DNA of 64,000 bases from Enterococcus aquimarinus (GCF_001885765.1 NZ_JXKD01000002.1:124001-188000); one strand, 5' to 3'; counted from the first letter of the stretch, positions 16,001 through 28,028 are shown. Numbers and translations: made by a program. Notes: generated by a model from the sequence alone, not told the origin.

Positions 16001-16794
16001 TTTCTGATATACATTAACACTGCTGTTAGGACTGCAAATGTCACAATAACGATGGTGTCTTTTGTGCTCCAATGTAGGACGCGGTATTTTGTTCGTCCGT
16101 CGCCGCCTTGGTAGCCGCGTGCTTCCATTGCAGTTGCTAAATCGTCGGCACGGTTAAAACTGCTGACAAAAAGCGGAATCAACAACGGAATAACAGCTTT
16201 CATTTTCTGGACTAAGTTTCCTTCGCCAAAATCGACGCCGCGAGCTCGCTGCGCGTTCATAATTTTTTCGGTTTCATCCATCAAAGTTGGCACAAAACGT
16301 AAGGCAATTGATAACATCAACGAAATTTCGTGAACAGGAACTTTTAATGGTTTTAATGGACGTAATAAATATTCAATCGCATCGGATAACGCTAGGGGTG
16401 GTGTCGTTAGCGTTAAAAGAGTTGACATGAAGATAATTAAAACAAAGCGACAAAAGATAAAGATTCCGTTTTGAATCCCAAATTCAGTCAGTTGAAAAAC
16501 GCCCCATTTCCAGTAGACCTCGCCACCGCCTGTGAAAAAAATCTGCAATGCTACCGTAAACAAGATTAACCAAATTAAAGGTCGTACTCCTCTTAAGAAA
16601 AACCCAAAGTCTATTTTCGATAATAATAGACAACATAAAGTGAATATTCCAAGCATCGCATAACTGACAAAGTTATTGGCTAAAAAGATAATCCCTATGA
16701 AATAGAAACTAGCGATCAATTTTGCACGCGGATCTAAACGATGAATGAGAGAATCACCAGGTAGGTAGCGGCCGAGTATTAATTTATTCATCAT
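15997..16794 (-). CDS. ecfT: ECF transporter transmembrane protein EcfT
   Basis: This 265-residue integral membrane coupling protein connects the two ATPases with vitamin-specific S components. It shows the typical start region ([19 protein letters not shown]), several helices, and the two Ala-Arg-Gly coupling motifs, QRARGVDFG and AMEARGYQG. The start ATG at 16794 has GGAGG 8 nt upstream, within the end of ecfA2 (11-nt overlap). A longer frame to 16815 is rejected. It can serve the PdxU-like S component encoded at 33092. Confidence 0.95.
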   Translation of the reverse strand: MMNKLILGRYLPGDSLIHRLDPRAKLIASFYFIGIIFLANNFVSYAMLGIFTLCCLLLSKIDFGFFLRGVRPLIWLILFTVALQIFFTGGGEVYWKWGVFQLTEFGIQNGIFIFCRFVLIIFMSTLLTLTTPPLALSDAIEYLLRPLKPLKVPVHEISLMLSIALRFVPTLMDETEKIMNAQRARGVDFGEGNLVQKMKAVIPLLIPLFVSSFNRADDLATAMEARGYQGGDGRTKYRVLHWSTKDTIVIVTFAVLTAVLMYIRN

Positions 16795-17650
16795 AAGGCA
16801 GCCCTCCCTTTGCAATTAGCATTTCAGCTAATTCTTTTGACGTCAGTGGTAAAGAATCAAAATGGATTCCACGTGTCACCAACTTTTGGGCAAAAGCCGT
16901 TGCAGTTGGCACCCCTAGTTGCTTCGCCTGTAGCCATTCGACTTCTTGGAAAACTTCCCTTGGTGTTCCTTGTTTCACCAATGTTCCTTTTTCTAAAACG
17001 TATACGTAATCAGAAAAATCAGCCACGTCATCCATTAAGTGGGTAACTAAGACGATGGTAATCTTATTTTCGTGATGTAAACGGGCAAACATTTCCATCA
17101 TTTCTTTTCGACCTTGTGGATCGAGTCCTGCAGTTGGTTCGTCTAGAACTAAGACTTCAGGCTCCATTGCTAAAACCCCTGCAATTGCCACGCGACGCAT
17201 TTGGCCACCCGATAAATCAAACGGTGAACGTTGCAGATAGCTTTCATCTAACCCAACCATTTCTAATGTTTTTGCCGCTAAGCGATTCGCCTCTTCTTCT
17301 GGAACGCCAAAGTTTTTTGGCCCAAACGCGATATCTCGTTCGACTGTTTCTTCAAATAGTTGGGCTTCTGGAAACTGAAAGACGATTCCAACTTTTTGAC
17401 GGATTGGCTTGAGATTTTTATTGTTTGTTTCAGCAGTAATGACACGGTCGCCAATCGTGACGGTCCCTGATGTTGGTTTTAACAAGGCATTCAGATGTTG
17501 GAGTAAGGTCGACTTGCCACTTCCTGTATGTCCCACAAGAGCCGTATAAGAACCTTCTTTAATGGCTAAATCAATGTCAAAAAGGACGCGTTGCTCAAAA
17601 GGAGAGTTTGGTTGATACGTAAAACCTACTTGTTCAAACCGGATGTCCAT
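16784..17650 (-). CDS. ecfA2: ECF transporter ATPase EcfA2
   Basis: This 288-residue ATPase has Walker [10 protein letters not shown]-loop [10 protein letters not shown] (diagnostic of the A2 type), signature LSGGQMRR, Walker B VLVLDEP and switch VTHLMDD. The ATG at 17650 has TGGAG upstream; an upstream GTG at 17656 is too close to that site. It overlaps ecfA1 by 25 nt and ecfT by 11 nt. It forms the A1-A2 heterodimer that drives vitamin and metal uptake. Confidence 0.95.
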   Translation of the reverse strand: MDIRFEQVGFTYQPNSPFEQRVLFDIDLAIKEGSYTALVGHTGSGKSTLLQHLNALLKPTSGTVTIGDRVITAETNNKNLKPIRQKVGIVFQFPEAQLFEETVERDIAFGPKNFGVPEEEANRLAAKTLEMVGLDESYLQRSPFDLSGGQMRRVAIAGVLAMEPEVLVLDEPTAGLDPQGRKEMMEMFARLHHENKITIVLVTHLMDDVADFSDYVYVLEKGTLVKQGTPREVFQEVEWLQAKQLGVPTATAFAQKLVTRGIHFDSLPLTSKELAEMLIAKGGLPYDE

Positions 17651-18465
17651 AACCACTCCACCATCCCTTCTTCAGTTAAGTATTCTTCAGGGACTTGAAT
17701 CCCGCGTTTTTGTAGTGAATATTTTAGTCGTTCTGGGAAAGGTAAATCTAACCCAAGTTCGATTAATTTAGGGCCTGCTGAAAAGATTTTTTCAGGAGTG
17801 CCTTCATCAATCAATTTTCCTTGACGCATGACTAGAATACGATTCGCATTTGCTGCTTCATCAATATCATGGGTAATGGATAGAACGGTTAAATTATTTT
17901 CTTCTTTAATTTTTTTGATTGTTGCGATGACTTCTGCACGTCCTTCTGGATCGAGCATACTAGTCGCTTCATCTAAAATAATAATATCTGGTCGTAATGC
18001 GACAACTCCTGCGATCGCGACTCGTTGCTTTTGCCCGCCAGATAGTCTTGCAGGTTCTCTGGTAGCAAATTCATTCATTCGTACTTGTTTGAGAGCTTCT
18101 TGAACCCGAATGACCATTTCTTCTCTAGGAATCCCTTGGTTTTCTAATCCAAACGCCACATCATCTTCCACAGTTGCGCCTACAAATTGGTTATCGGGAT
18201 TTTGAAAGACCATCCCCACCATACGACGGATCGACCATAAATGTTCTTCCGTTAATTGGTACTCGCCAACTTGAACTTTCCCACTTTCTGGTGCAAGCAA
18301 GCCATTAATTGTTTTGGCTAATGTTGATTTTCCAGAACCATTATGGCCGATGATCGCAATCCATTCACCGGGATAGACTTTTAAAGAGACATCCTCTAAA
18401 GCTGGACGTTCGTCATTTTTTTGATATCGAAATGTTAGATTCTCTAACTCTATAATTGGTTTCAT
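17626..18465 (-). CDS. ecfA1: ECF transporter ATPase EcfA1
   Basis: This 279-residue ATPase has Walker [10 protein letters not shown]-loop [12 protein letters not shown] (A1 type), signature LSGGQKQR, Walker B IIILDEA (Ala replacing the usual Pro) and switch [13 protein letters not shown] precedes the ATG at 18465. It is the first gene of ecfA1-ecfA2-ecfT and is separated from rplQ by the L17 downstream element. Partner subunits follow immediately. Confidence 0.95.
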   Translation of the reverse strand: MKPIIELENLTFRYQKNDERPALEDVSLKVYPGEWIAIIGHNGSGKSTLAKTINGLLAPESGKVQVGEYQLTEEHLWSIRRMVGMVFQNPDNQFVGATVEDDVAFGLENQGIPREEMVIRVQEALKQVRMNEFATREPARLSGGQKQRVAIAGVVALRPDIIILDEATSMLDPEGRAEVIATIKKIKEENNLTVLSITHDIDEAANANRILVMRQGKLIDEGTPEKIFSAGPKLIELGLDLPFPERLKYSLQKRGIQVPEEYLTEEGMVEWLWTSGLNK

Positions 18466-18600
18466 TCTAGCTCTCCTACTCGTTGATTTCTAAACTAACA
18501 CTACCAAATAATGTTACTTTTTTCAATTACTGGGAACCTTTTCATGGAATTTTCTGTTTTTTTCATCATCCACTACCTGTCAAGACAGATATTCGAGGAT

Positions 18601-18722
18601 AAAAAAAACACTTTATGATGAGTGCTTACCCCTTGATTAAAAACCAAGGGGCCAGCGACGAGCTAGACTCGGAAGTTGCCTTCCAACATCATAACACTCT
18701 TAAAGTAATCATCTATAAAGTG
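18601..18722 (-). ncRNA. L17 downstream element (structured RNA in the rplQ 3' region)
   Basis: On the minus strand a closing helix of 13 bp with one bulge (18722-18709 pairing with 18621-18609) encloses several hairpins. One is GGAAG-GCAA-CTTCC with a GNRA loop, one CGAG-TCTAG-CTCG, and one CCCCTTG...CAAGGGG. A T8 run (18608-18601) follows the closing helix. Position directly downstream of rplQ, size and multi-helix form match the L17 downstream element known from lactic acid bacteria and Listeria. A further hairpin (18727-18760, CAATCTTCTA stem) lies nearer to rplQ. The T-run means it also works as the terminator of the ribosomal operon. Confidence 0.8.
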
Positions 18723-18772
18723 ATGGTAGAAGATTGTCCACCGAAATTTTCAATCTTCTATTAAGTGTGATT

Positions 18773-19153
18773 TTAAACTAGTTCAATAATAACCATAGGT
18801 GCAGCATCTCCGCGTCTTGGTTCTGTCTTCAAGATACGAGTATAGCCACCTTGGCGATCTGCATAACGAGGAGCAATATCACTGAATAGCTTTTGTAAAG
18901 CTGATTCAATAACGATTTCTTCGTTTTCTTCACGCACACTAGCAACTTCATTACGTACGTAAGCAGCTGCTTGACGACGTGCATGTAAATCACCACGTTT
19001 ACCTAAAGTGATCATCTTTTCAGTCGTTGAACGAATTTCTTTCGCACGAGCTTCTGTCGTAACGATACGTTCGTTAATGATTAAATCAGTTGTTAAATCA
19101 CGCAACATCGCTTTACGTTGTGATGATGTGCGTCCTAATTTACGATAACTCAC
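18773..19153 (-). CDS. rplQ: 50S ribosomal protein L17
   Basis: This 126-residue large-subunit protein begins with the family hallmark [17 protein letters not shown] and ends in [17 protein letters not shown]. The length is normal for Firmicutes. It is the last gene of the S10-spc-alpha cluster, 23 nt after rpoA, and is followed by the structured RNA at 18601-18722. Confidence 0.98.
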   Translation of the reverse strand: MSYRKLGRTSSQRKAMLRDLTTDLIINERIVTTEARAKEIRSTTEKMITLGKRGDLHARRQAAAYVRNEVASVREENEEIVIESALQKLFSDIAPRYADRQGGYTRILKTEPRRGDAAPMVIIELV

Positions 19154-19176
19154 GTGGTTTCCCTCCTTCGTAAAAA

Positions 19177-20115
19177 TTAATCGTCTTTACGTAATTCCAA
19201 ACCAAGATCTTCTAACTTAGCTTTCACTTCTTCAAGTGATTTACGTCCTAAGTTACGTACTTTGATCATTTCTGGCTCAGATTTATTTGTTAATTCTTGT
19301 ACAGAATTAATTCCAGCACGTTTCAGACAGTTGTATGAACGTACAGATAAGTCTAATTCTTCAATTGTCATTTCTAACATTTTTTCTTTCTGTGTTTCTT
19401 CCTTTTCAACCATGATTTCAGCGTGTTTCGCTTCGTCAGTCAGATTCACAAAAATATCTAAATGTTCAGTCATAATTTTTGCAGCTAAACTCATTGCATC
19501 TAATGGCTCAATTGAACCATCTGTCCATATTTCAATCGTTAATTTATCAAAATCATCTCGACGGCCAACACGTGTATTTTCAACTTGATAGTTTACACGG
19601 CGAACGGGAGTGTAGATAGAATCAACCGGTAGCACGCCAATTGGCATGTCATCTTTTTTGTTTTCGTCTGCTTGAACATAACCACGACCCGGGCGAACCG
19701 TTAAGCGCGCATGGAAAGTAGCTCCTTCAGAAACAGTACAAATATACATTTCTTTATTTAGGATTTCAACATCACTGTCAACGATAATATCGCCTGCAGT
19801 TACTGTAGCTGGTCCTGTAATATCGATTTCTAACGTTTTTTCTTCTTGACCATACATTTTTAATGCAAGGCCTTTAATATTCAAAATAATTTGTGCGACA
19901 TCTTCTCGAACACCTTTAACAGTTGAAAATTCATGTAACACTCCATCAATTTGGATATTAGTAATGGCTGCACCTGGTAAAGAAGATAACAAAATACGAC
20001 GTAGGGAATTTCCTAAAGTAGTTCCGTAGCCTCTTTCTAGAGGTTCAACGATGAACTTGCCATAATCTTTCTCTTCATCAATTTTGGCAATTCTTGGTTT
20101 TTCGAATTCAATCAT
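19177..20115 (-). CDS. rpoA: RNA polymerase alpha subunit
   Basis: This 312-residue protein has an N-terminal dimerisation domain (about 1-230, with [20 protein letters not shown]) and a C-terminal domain (about 245-312, with [16 protein letters not shown] and [12 protein letters not shown]) that contacts UP elements and activators. It assembles the core polymerase. It lies between rpsK and rplQ in the standard order, with an 80-nt gap from rpsK, the widest gap inside this operon. Confidence 0.98.
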   Translation of the reverse strand: MIEFEKPRIAKIDEEKDYGKFIVEPLERGYGTTLGNSLRRILLSSLPGAAITNIQIDGVLHEFSTVKGVREDVAQIILNIKGLALKMYGQEEKTLEIDITGPATVTAGDIIVDSDVEILNKEMYICTVSEGATFHARLTVRPGRGYVQADENKKDDMPIGVLPVDSIYTPVRRVNYQVENTRVGRRDDFDKLTIEIWTDGSIEPLDAMSLAAKIMTEHLDIFVNLTDEAKHAEIMVEKEETQKEKMLEMTIEELDLSVRSYNCLKRAGINSVQELTNKSEPEMIKVRNLGRKSLEEVKAKLEDLGLELRKDD

Positions 20116-20194
20116 TATTATCTCTTACCCCTTTCTTAACGAAAAGTGTCTTGTTCAATGACGTGATTGTTAGACTCAAAATGAGGGGCACTCA

Positions 20195-20584
20195 TTAAAC
20201 ACGACGGCGTTTTGGAGGGCGACATCCATTATGAGGAACTGGAGTTACGTCACGGATTGCAGTCACTTCTAAACCTGCTGCTTGTAATGAACGAATTGCT
20301 GCTTCACGTCCTGAACCAGGACCCTTTACAGTTACATCTACAGTTCTTAATCCATGTTCCATTGCTACCTTAGTAGCTGCTTCTGCTGCCATTTGAGCGG
20401 CAAAAGGTGTTGATTTTCTACTTCCTCTAAAACCTAATGCACCAGCTGATGACCATGCTAACGCATTACCATGAGAATCAGTGATCATCACGATTGTATT
20501 GTTGAATGTTGAATGGATATGTACAATCCCAGTTTCAATATTCTTTTTCACGCGGCGTTTACGACTCACTTTTTTTGCTGCCAT
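20195..20584 (-). CDS. rpsK: 30S ribosomal protein S11
   Basis: This 129-residue protein of the small-subunit platform has a basic N-terminus ([12 protein letters not shown]) and the conserved C-terminus [22 protein letters not shown]-type site precedes the ATG. It lies 29 nt after rpsM. Confidence 0.98.
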   Translation of the reverse strand: MAAKKVSRKRRVKKNIETGIVHIHSTFNNTIVMITDSHGNALAWSSAGALGFRGSRKSTPFAAQMAAEAATKVAMEHGLRTVDVTVKGPGSGREAAIRSLQAAGLEVTAIRDVTPVPHNGCRPPKRRRV

Positions 20585-20612
20585 GAAGTTTTAACCTCCT
20601 TCACTTAGGATT

Positions 20613-20978
20613 TTATTTTTTCTTACCAGAGACTGTCTTAGACGGTCCTTTACGAGTGCGTGCGTTATTCTTCGTGTTTTGTCCACGAACAGGTAACCCA
20701 CGACGATGACGGATTCCACGGTATGAACCGATTTCCATCAAACGTTTAATGTTTAAGTTCACTTCACGACGAAGATCCCCTTCAACTTTTAACTTATCCA
20801 TTTCAGCACGGATAGCATCTACTTGTTCGTTCGTCAAATCGCGAACGCGAACTTCTTCAGAGACACCAGCATTTGCTAAAACTTTTTTTGCAGTTGTATT
20901 CCCAACCCCATAAATGTAAGTAAGGGATACAACGACACGTTTATCACGAGGAACATCTACTCCTGCAATACGAGCCAT
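20613..20978 (-). CDS. rpsM: 30S ribosomal protein S13
   Basis: This 121-residue head protein has the start [15 protein letters not shown], the helix-hairpin-helix stretch around [12 protein letters not shown], and the basic tail [15 protein letters not shown] that reaches the subunit interface and P-site tRNA. It lies between rpmJ and rpsK. Confidence 0.98.
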   Translation of the reverse strand: MARIAGVDVPRDKRVVVSLTYIYGVGNTTAKKVLANAGVSEEVRVRDLTNEQVDAIRAEMDKLKVEGDLRREVNLNIKRLMEIGSYRGIRHRRGLPVRGQNTKNNARTRKGPSKTVSGKKK

Positions 20979-20995
20979 ATTCGTTACACCTCCGT

Positions 20996-21112
20996 TTATC
21001 CTTGACGTTGTTTATGTTTTGGATTTGCTGGGCAAATCACCATAACTCGTCCATTACGACGAATTACTTTACAATGTTCACACATTGGTTTTACTGATGG
21101 TCTTACTTTCAT
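20996..21112 (-). CDS. rpmJ: 50S ribosomal protein L36
   Basis: This 38-residue protein reads [19 protein letters not shown], then [19 protein letters not shown]. It is the zinc-binding form with Cys11, Cys14, Cys27 and His33. The ATG at 21112 has an AGGAGG-type site upstream. It sits between infA and rpsM, the standard place. Confidence 0.97.
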   Translation of the reverse strand: MKVRPSVKPMCEHCKVIRRNGRVMVICPANPKHKQRQG

Positions 21113-21144
21113 GATCTTACCTCCTGTGATTTTACGGAGTACAA

Positions 21145-21363
21145 TTATTTAAAACGATACGTAATACGGCCACGAGTTAAGTCATATGGTGAAAGTTCAA
21201 CTGTCACCTTGTCTCCAGGTAAAATTCGAATATAATGCATACGAATCTTGCCAGAAACTGTTGCTAAAACTTGATGCCCGTTTTCTAATTCGACTTTAAA
21301 CATTGCATTCGGCAAAGTATCGACGACTGTACCTTCGACTTCAATCATATCTTCTTTTGCCAC
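21145..21363 (-). CDS. infA: Translation initiation factor IF-1
   Basis: This 72-residue S1-like OB-fold protein blocks the A site during initiation. The start is a GTG at 21363 ([13 protein letters not shown]), 9 nt after AAGGAGG. A longer frame up to 21399 would begin before that site and is rejected. It lies between adk and rpmJ. The map gene, found here in Bacillus subtilis, is absent. Confidence 0.97.
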   Translation of the reverse strand: MAKEDMIEVEGTVVDTLPNAMFKVELENGHQVLATVSGKIRMHYIRILPGDKVTVELSPYDLTRGRITYRFK

Positions 21364-21551
21364 GCACAGTACCTCCTTGTAATTGTTTCGCATTTTCACA
21401 CGATAAAACGGCGGAAACCAGTGCTCCCACCTTAGATTCTCAATACAATCTTCTGAAATGCTTCAGAAGTCGGACTGATACATTATAGCATAATGCATCT
21501 TACTAAGCAAGAGAAGTTTCACATTTGCAAGTCAGTTACGGGCAAACGATA

Positions 21552-22196
21552 TTATTCGATGATTTTTTTTACGTCTTCAAAGACAGTATCGATTTCACGA
21601 TTACCATCAATAGACTGCAATAAACCTTCTTCTTTATAGTAAGCTAAAATTGGTTCACTATTCTTAATGTTAATTGCAAGACGATTTTTGACCGTCTCAG
21701 GTTTGTCATCTTCTCGTTGATAGAAATCATGGCCACCACAACGATCACATGTACCTTCAACTGTTGTTGGGTTAAAGATTTTGTGGTACGTTGCGCCGCA
21801 TTCACGACACATGTAACGGCCTGCTAATCGGTCAACCAGAATGTCTTCAGGGACATGGATATCGATAACAGCATCAATTTTCTTTCCAAGCTCGGTCAGC
21901 ATTTGATCTAACGCTTGTGCTTGTTCCAAGGTACGGGGGAAGCCATCTAATAAGAAGCCTTTCTCTGTATCGGATTCGGCTAAACGCTCTTTCACAATAC
22001 CATTCGTTACTTCGTCAGGAACTAATGCTCCTTGGTCCATGTATGATTTTGCTTTTAAGCCTAACGCAGTTTCATTTGCCATAGCGGCACGAAACATATC
22101 GCCTGTTGAAATGTGCGGAATGTTGTATTCAGCAATAATTTTCTCTGCTTGCGTTCCTTTTCCAGCACCGGGTAATCCCATTAAAATGATGTTCAT
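21552..22196 (-). CDS. adk: Adenylate kinase
   Basis: This 214-residue kinase interconverts ATP plus AMP and 2 ADP. It has P-loop [10 protein letters not shown] near residues 7-16, the AMP-binding TGDMFRAA, the DGFPRT motif, and a LID domain with a four-cysteine zinc site (CRECG and CDRCG). The ATG at 22196 has GGGAGGA upstream; the longer frame to 22250 is rejected. It follows secY. Confidence 0.97.
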   Translation of the reverse strand: MNIILMGLPGAGKGTQAEKIIAEYNIPHISTGDMFRAAMANETALGLKAKSYMDQGALVPDEVTNGIVKERLAESDTEKGFLLDGFPRTLEQAQALDQMLTELGKKIDAVIDIHVPEDILVDRLAGRYMCRECGATYHKIFNPTTVEGTCDRCGGHDFYQREDDKPETVKNRLAINIKNSEPILAYYKEEGLLQSIDGNREIDTVFEDVKKIIE

Positions 22197-22263
22197 TTTA
22201 ATAATTCCTCCCAATAAGTGTTTGAATGATGTTGAGGAAAACCTCAACATCCTACAAAACTTT

Positions 22264-23559
22264 TTAATTCATGAAACCAGTATATTGACGTTTCAACATC
22301 AATCCTTCTAACTGTTTTGCAGTTTCAAGAGCGACACCTACGACGATTAATAAACTTGTTCCACCTAAACCAATTGATTCCGGTAAGTTCCAAAGCATTT
22401 GGGCAATGATTGGTAGTATCGCAACTAAACCAAGGTAAAGTGCTCCTACTGTACTTAACCGCATTAACACACCTGAAACGTAATCTTCTGTTCCTTTACC
22501 AGGTCGCACACTTGGAATATAACTTCCTTGCTTTTGTAAGTTTTCCGCTAATTTCTCAGGGTTCACTTGGACAAAGGCATAAAAGAAAGTGAAAGCAACA
22601 ATCAATGTTGTATATAAAATTGCCCCAGGGACCGTATTATAATTAAACAATGTTTGGATGGTTTCAAACCAAGGCTTCCCTCCTAATGATCCACCAAAAG
22701 CTTGAATAATCGCATTTGGAGTAGTGATCATGGAGCTGGCAAAGATAACTGGAATCACACCTGCTGCATTTACTTTCAATGGAAGGTAAGAGCTTGTTGG
22801 TGCACCCACTACTCGTTTTGTATATTGAATCGGTAATTTTCGTTCTGCTTGTTGGAAAAATGTCACAAAAGTTACAATTAACAACACCGCAATTACTAAA
22901 ACGACCATGAAAATAGCCGATTGCCAAATTCTTGAAGATTCAATATTAATAAAGTAGTCTTCGATTAGTCCTTTGATGTCAACTGGTACACGCGAGATGA
23001 TACCGGCAAAGATGATCATCGACACGCCGTTCCCAATTCCTTTTTCAGTAATTTGTTCTCCCAACCATGTCACAACCATCGTCCCTGTTGTCAGAATAAT
23101 TCCGATTAAGATAAATGTTTGTGCATTTGGATTTGGAACAAATCCATATTCTGTCCACATATTAAACCCAGCAGTCAACGCTAACGATTGTACAAATCCT
23201 AAGACTAGTGTCAAATAACGTGTTGCTTGATTTAATTTGCGACGACCGACTTCCCCTTGTTTTGACCATTCAACAAATTTCGGCACGATATCCATTTGCA
23301 TCAACTGAATAATAATTGAAGCAGTGATATAGGGCGAAACTCCCATGGAGAAAATAGAGAATCGTTGCATGGCACTTCCGCTGACTAAATCTAACATGTT
23401 TAGAAATGGTAAGTCAGAAATACTTTGCAGACGAGAAGCGTCTACTCCCGGAACAGTAATATGTGTTCCAAGGCGGAAGACAAAAAGAATGAATATAGTA
23501 AAAAATATTTTTGAACGAATTTCTTTTACTTTAAAAGCATCCTTTAAAAGTCTCAGCAT
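22264..23559 (-). CDS. secY: Preprotein translocase subunit SecY
   Basis: This 431-residue channel subunit has ten membrane helices, with the plug/helix 2 region [19 protein letters not shown] and the cytoplasmic loop [16 protein letters not shown] between helices 6 and 7. It exports Sec substrates such as the peptides of the island at 1-14.8 kb. The ATG overlaps the rplO stop by one base (TAATG). Confidence 0.98.
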   Translation of the reverse strand: MLRLLKDAFKVKEIRSKIFFTIFILFVFRLGTHITVPGVDASRLQSISDLPFLNMLDLVSGSAMQRFSIFSMGVSPYITASIIIQLMQMDIVPKFVEWSKQGEVGRRKLNQATRYLTLVLGFVQSLALTAGFNMWTEYGFVPNPNAQTFILIGIILTTGTMVVTWLGEQITEKGIGNGVSMIIFAGIISRVPVDIKGLIEDYFINIESSRIWQSAIFMVVLVIAVLLIVTFVTFFQQAERKLPIQYTKRVVGAPTSSYLPLKVNAAGVIPVIFASSMITTPNAIIQAFGGSLGGKPWFETIQTLFNYNTVPGAILYTTLIVAFTFFYAFVQVNPEKLAENLQKQGSYIPSVRPGKGTEDYVSGVLMRLSTVGALYLGLVAILPIIAQMLWNLPESIGLGGTSLLIVVGVALETAKQLEGLMLKRQYTGFMN

Positions 23560-23999
23560 TAAATCACCTCAACTGATCCACCGTTAGCCACAATTGCTTC
23601 TTCGGCTGTTTTTGAAAATTTGGCTGCTTTCACAGTTAATTTTTTCGTTAATTCGCCATTTCCTAATACTTTGATTCCAGACTTTTCATCTTTTACGATT
23701 CCAGCTTCAACTAAAGTTAATGGTGTAACTTCAGTTCCATCTTCAAAGCGATTTAAAATGTCAAGATTAACTACTGCGTATTCTTTACGATTCACATTTG
23801 TGAATCCACGTTTTGGTAAACGCATGAACAATGGTGTTTGTCCACCTTCAAATCCTAAACGTACGCCACCACCAGAACGGGATTTTTGACCTTTTTGTCC
23901 ACGTCCAGATGTTTTACCATTACCAGATGAAGATCCACGACCAACACGGTTACGTTCTTGGCGAGAGCCTTCTGCAGGTTTTAATTCATGAAGTTTCAT
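23559..23999 (-). CDS. rplO: 50S ribosomal protein L15
   Basis: This 146-residue protein has a glycine/arginine-rich extended N-terminus ([13 protein letters not shown], then [19 protein letters not shown]) that threads into 23S rRNA, and a globular C-terminal domain ending [10 protein letters not shown]. It is coupled to secY by the TAATG overlap. Confidence 0.98.
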   Translation of the reverse strand: MKLHELKPAEGSRQERNRVGRGSSSGNGKTSGRGQKGQKSRSGGGVRLGFEGGQTPLFMRLPKRGFTNVNRKEYAVVNLDILNRFEDGTEVTPLTLVEAGIVKDEKSGIKVLGNGELTKKLTVKAAKFSKTAEEAIVANGGSVEVI

Positions 24000-24041
24000 G
24001 CTTTCGCACCTCCTTAGTCAAAATCAATCTATCTCTATTTA

Positions 24042-24224
24042 CTATTTAACTTCTTCTACTTCTACTAAGTGAGCGATTGTATTAACCATGCCATTGATTG
24101 CATCATTGACAGGTTTTACAACAGAGCTGTTCACTTTGTTTAAACCTAACGCTTTAACGGTATCCTTTTGGTTTTGAGGACGTCCGATAACACTGCGTTT
24201 TAAAGTAATTTTTAATTCTGCCAT
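24042..24224 (-). CDS. rpmD: 50S ribosomal protein L30
   Basis: This 60-residue protein has the L30 signature [20 protein letters not shown] and the usual bacterial length. It lies 13 nt after rpsE with an AAGGAGGAC-type site. Confidence 0.97.
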   Translation of the reverse strand: MAELKITLKRSVIGRPQNQKDTVKALGLNKVNSSVVKPVNDAINGMVNTIAHLVEVEEVK

Positions 24225-24237
24225 GTTTTTGTCCTCC

Positions 24238-24738
24238 TTAACCGATTAATTCTTCTACCGATTTGCCGCGAAGTGCTGCCACTTCTTCAGCGCGTTTTAA
24301 TTGTTTTAATCCATCAACAACTGCGCGAACAACGTTGATTGGTGTGCTTGAACCTAGTGATTTAGTTGTGATGTCATTGACACCTGCTAATTCTAGTACG
24401 GCACGAACCGTTCCACCAGCAGCAACCCCAGACCCCTCTACAGCAGGCTTCATTAAGATGCGGCCGCCACAGAATGTTCCAATAACATCATGAGGGATTG
24501 TTGTTCCTACTACAGGGACTTCAATCAAGTTTTTCTTTGCACTTTCAACGGCTTTGCGGATTGCTTCTGGAACTTCTTGTGCTTTACCAGTACCAAATCC
24601 TACGTGTCCATTTTTATCTCCAACGATGACTAAAGCTGCAAAACGTAAACGGCGTCCACCTTTAACAACTTTTGTTACGCGATTGATCGCAACAACGCGG
24701 TCTTCTAATTCCAAATGTTTTGGATCGATATAAACCAT
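24238..24738 (-). CDS. rpsE: 30S ribosomal protein S5
   Basis: This 166-residue protein has an N-terminal double-stranded-RNA-binding domain ([18 protein letters not shown]) and a C-terminal domain ([20 protein letters not shown]-like region, starting [11 protein letters not shown]). It contributes to decoding accuracy. It lies between rplR and rpmD. Confidence 0.98.
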   Translation of the reverse strand: MVYIDPKHLELEDRVVAINRVTKVVKGGRRLRFAALVIVGDKNGHVGFGTGKAQEVPEAIRKAVESAKKNLIEVPVVGTTIPHDVIGTFCGGRILMKPAVEGSGVAAGGTVRAVLELAGVNDITTKSLGSSTPINVVRAVVDGLKQLKRAEEVAALRGKSVEELIG

Positions 24739-24758
24739 GAATGGTGTTCCTCCTTTTC

Positions 24759-25115
24759 TTAAAATTCTAGTCCATTTTCGCGAGCTGCTGTTGCTAATGC
24801 TGCTACGCGGCCATGGTAAAGGTATCCACCACGGTCAAAGACTACTTCTTTAATACCTTTTGCTGCTGCACGTTCTGCGATTAATTTACCGACAGCTTGT
24901 GCTTGTTCAACTTTGTTTCCACCTGAAATCTCTTTATCTAAGGCAGAGGCACTTGCTAGCGTCACACCCGCTACGTCATCAATAATTTGAGCGTAGATGT
25001 TTTTGTTAGAACGGAAAACGTTCAAGCGTGGGCACTCAGCAGTACCAGAAATTTTATTACGTACACGTTTATGTCTATTTTGACGTGTTTTATTTCTAGC
25101 TGGTTTTGTAATCAC
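24759..25115 (-). CDS. rplR: 50S ribosomal protein L18
   Basis: This 118-residue 5S rRNA-binding protein has the basic N-terminus [16 protein letters not shown] and the C-terminal [16 protein letters not shown]. The GTG at 25115 is 6 nt after GAGGTG and gives the standard length. A GTG three codons earlier overlaps the ribosome site and is less likely. Confidence 0.96.
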   Translation of the reverse strand: MITKPARNKTRQNRHKRVRNKISGTAECPRLNVFRSNKNIYAQIIDDVAGVTLASASALDKEISGGNKVEQAQAVGKLIAERAAAKGIKEVVFDRGGYLYHGRVAALATAARENGLEF

Positions 25116-25179
25116 AATTGTCACCTCTTTTAAATTGCTAGCCTAAGCTGCGCTTCGTAAAACAAAAGCTTTACGAAGA

Positions 25180-25716
25180 TTATTTACCAGTTTTACCTTC
25201 TTTACGGCGTACAAATTCACCAACATAGCGAATTCCTTTGCCTTTATACGGTTCTGGAGGACGAACGCCACGAATATTCGCTGCTAATTCACCTAATACT
25301 TCTTTATCAATCCCTTTAACGATGACTGATGTGTTTGATGGAACTTCAATAGTAGTTCCAGCTGGTGCTTCGATTTCAACTGGGTGAGAGTAACCTACGT
25401 TTAATACAAGTTTTGATCCTTGTAATTGTGCACGGTACCCAACCCCAATTAATTCTAGTGTTTTTTGGAATCCTTCGCTTACGCCAACAATCATGTTGTT
25501 GAAGTTTGCACGAGTTGTTCCATGAATTGTTTTCATGTCTTTGCTATCATTTGGACGAGTGAATGTTACTTCGTTACCTTCGATATTCATTGTAATGTCT
25601 GAAGAGAAAGTACGAGTTAATTCCCCTTTAGGTCCTTTAACTGTAATGTCATTTCCGTTTTGTGTTACTTCAACACCTGCAGGAATAACAACTAATTTAT
25701 TACCGATACGACTCAC
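25180..25716 (-). CDS. rplF: 50S ribosomal protein L6
   Basis: This 178-residue protein of two similar beta-rich domains begins [16 protein letters not shown] and ends with the family signature [21 protein letters not shown], here written from its start [11 protein letters not shown]. It lies between rpsH and rplR. Confidence 0.98.
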   Translation of the reverse strand: MSRIGNKLVVIPAGVEVTQNGNDITVKGPKGELTRTFSSDITMNIEGNEVTFTRPNDSKDMKTIHGTTRANFNNMIVGVSEGFQKTLELIGVGYRAQLQGSKLVLNVGYSHPVEIEAPAGTTIEVPSNTSVIVKGIDKEVLGELAANIRGVRPPEPYKGKGIRYVGEFVRRKEGKTGK

Positions 25717-25749
25717 TTAGAGACACCTCCTTGTGTATTAAATTTCAAA

Positions 25750-26148
25750 TTACCAGACGTAAGCGACTACTTCGCCACCAACGTTTTTAGCTCTTGCTTC
25801 TTTATCAGTGATGACACCTTCTGAAGTGGAGATAATTGCGATACCTAAACCGTTTAATACTTTTGGTACTTCGTCAGCTTTGACGTAAGCACGTAAGCCT
25901 GGTTTAGAAATACGTTTTAAGTTTGTGATAACGCGCTCACCTGTTCTTCCGTATTTAAGGAATACACGGATAACGCCTTGTTTATCATCTTCGATATATT
26001 CAACATCACGAATGAAACCTTCTTTTTTCAAGATTTCTGCGATTTCACGTTTAATTTTTGAAGCAGGTACTTCTAATACATCGTGTTTTACCATATTGGC
26101 ATTACGAATGCGTGTTAGAAAATCTGCAATTGGATCTGTCATGACCAT
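25750..26148 (-). CDS. rpsH: 30S ribosomal protein S8
   Basis: This 132-residue protein begins [18 protein letters not shown], and its C-terminal signature [20 protein letters not shown] is intact. It binds the central domain of 16S rRNA and in other bacteria represses the spc operon. The ATG two codons upstream of the second Met matches enterococcal homologues. Confidence 0.98.
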   Translation of the reverse strand: MVMTDPIADFLTRIRNANMVKHDVLEVPASKIKREIAEILKKEGFIRDVEYIEDDKQGVIRVFLKYGRTGERVITNLKRISKPGLRAYVKADEVPKVLNGLGIAIISTSEGVITDKEARAKNVGGEVVAYVW

Positions 26149-26182
26149 TAGATGTTTTACCTCCTTTATGCGAGTTTCTTGT

Positions 26183-26368
26183 TTACCAGCTTGCTTTCTT
26201 CACGCCGGGAATTTGACCTTTGTAGGCAAGTTCGCGGAAGCAAATACGGCAAAGTTTAAATTTACGATAAACTGAATGTGGACGTCCGCAACGCTCACAA
26301 CGAGAATTTTCTTGTGTTGAGAATTTTGCCGGACGGTTGTGCTTAGCAATCATTGACTTCTTAGCCAC
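26183..26368 (-). CDS. rpsN: 30S ribosomal protein S14, zinc-binding form
   Basis: This 61-residue protein is the short C+ form with two CxxC pairs, CERC and CRIC, that hold zinc. The start [15 protein letters not shown] and end GVKKASW are typical. It lies between rplE and rpsH. Confidence 0.97.
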   Translation of the reverse strand: MAKKSMIAKHNRPAKFSTQENSRCERCGRPHSVYRKFKLCRICFRELAYKGQIPGVKKASW

Positions 26369-26386
26369 GTAGTTCGCCTCCTTTTT

Positions 26387-26926
26387 TTATTTTTGGAATG
26401 GCATGCCTAATTGAGTTAACAATTCACGAGATTCTTCATCTGTGTTGGCAGTTGTCACAATAACAATATCCAGCCCACGTACTTTGTCTACTAAATCGTA
26501 ATCAACCTCTGGGAAGATTAATTGTTCTTTTACACCTAAAGTGTAGTTTCCACGTCCGTCGAAAGCTTTTTTGCTTACGCCGTGGAAGTCACGTACACGA
26601 GGTAAAGAAACTGTAACTAATTTATCTAAAAATTCGTACATTCTTTCTCCACGTAAAGTAACTTTAGCTCCGATTGGCATTCCTTCACGTAAACGGAAGC
26701 CAGCGATTGATTTCTTAGCTTTTGTAATTAAAGGTTTTTGACCTGTAATAATTTGTAATTCTTCAACAGCTTTGTCTAAGGCTTTCGCATTAGAAACAGC
26801 CTCACCCACACCCATGTTGACAACAATTTTCTCAACTTTTGGTGCTTGCATTACTGATTTATATTCGAATTTCTCGATTAATGCTGGGACAACTTCTTTA
26901 TTATATTTTTCTTTAAGGCGGTTCAT
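26387..26926 (-). CDS. rplE: 50S ribosomal protein L5
   Basis: This 179-residue protein binds 5S rRNA and contacts P-site tRNA. It contains [18 protein letters not shown] near residue 36 and the conserved [13 protein letters not shown]. It lies 30 nt after rplX. Confidence 0.98.
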   Translation of the reverse strand: MNRLKEKYNKEVVPALIEKFEYKSVMQAPKVEKIVVNMGVGEAVSNAKALDKAVEELQIITGQKPLITKAKKSIAGFRLREGMPIGAKVTLRGERMYEFLDKLVTVSLPRVRDFHGVSKKAFDGRGNYTLGVKEQLIFPEVDYDLVDKVRGLDIVIVTTANTDEESRELLTQLGMPFQK

Positions 26927-26956
26927 TCAATAAGCCCCTCCTTCCTTAATTTGTAA

Positions 26957-27268
26957 TTATTTATCAATAACTGCTCCGGATTTTTTAGAAACACGGACTT
27001 TTTTACCGTCAACTTCTTTATAGCCTACGCGAGTTGCTTCGCCAGTTGATGGATCAATCACCATTACATTAGAAACATGAATGGGTGCTTCCATCTCAAC
27101 GATTCCACCTTGTGGGGCTGTTTGAGAAGGTTTTTGGTGTTTTTTCATAATGTTAACACCTTCAACAAGAACCTTATCTTTCTTAGGCATCGTTTCTAAA
27201 ACGATTCCTTCTTTGTTCTTGTCTTTTCCAGTGATAACTTTAACTTTATCGCCTTTTTTAACAAACAT
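26957..27268 (-). CDS. rplX: 50S ribosomal protein L24
   Basis: This 103-residue assembly-initiating protein has a KOW motif at the N-terminus ([20 protein letters not shown]). The length is normal. It lies between rplN and rplE. Confidence 0.98.
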   Translation of the reverse strand: MFVKKGDKVKVITGKDKNKEGIVLETMPKKDKVLVEGVNIMKKHQKPSQTAPQGGIVEMEAPIHVSNVMVIDPSTGEATRVGYKEVDGKKVRVSKKSGAVIDK

Positions 27269-27303
27269 TATTGTTTCGCACCTCCTTTGATAATGAGTAA
27301 GAA

Positions 27304-27702
<399 letters not shown>

Positions 27703-27736
27703 TCAATCTATATAGGAAAATCTCCGGTGATTATAA

Positions 27737-28003
27737 TTAAATAATCACTGCTTTTTCAACGATTTCTACTAGACGGAAACGCTTTGTAGCTGATAATGGA
27801 CGAGTTTCCATAATTTTCACGATATCACCGATTTTTGCTTCGTTGTTCTCATCGTGAGCTTTGTATTTCTTAGAGTATTTCATTTGTTTGCCATATGTCT
27901 TGTGATTACGTTTTGTCTCTACAACAACCGTAATTGTTTTGTCCATTTTATCAGACTCTACTCGACCTTGGTAAACTTTGCGTTGATTTCTTTCCTCAGT
28001 CAT
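27737..28003 (-). CDS. rpsQ: 30S ribosomal protein S17
   Basis: This 88-residue OB-fold protein contains [17 protein letters not shown] and [20 protein letters not shown]. It binds the 5' domain of 16S rRNA. It lies 25 nt after rpmC. Confidence 0.98.
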   Translation of the reverse strand: MTEERNQRKVYQGRVESDKMDKTITVVVETKRNHKTYGKQMKYSKKYKAHDENNEAKIGDIVKIMETRPLSATKRFRLVEIVEKAVII

Positions 28004-28028
28004 ACGCTAAACGGCCTCCTTCCAAATA

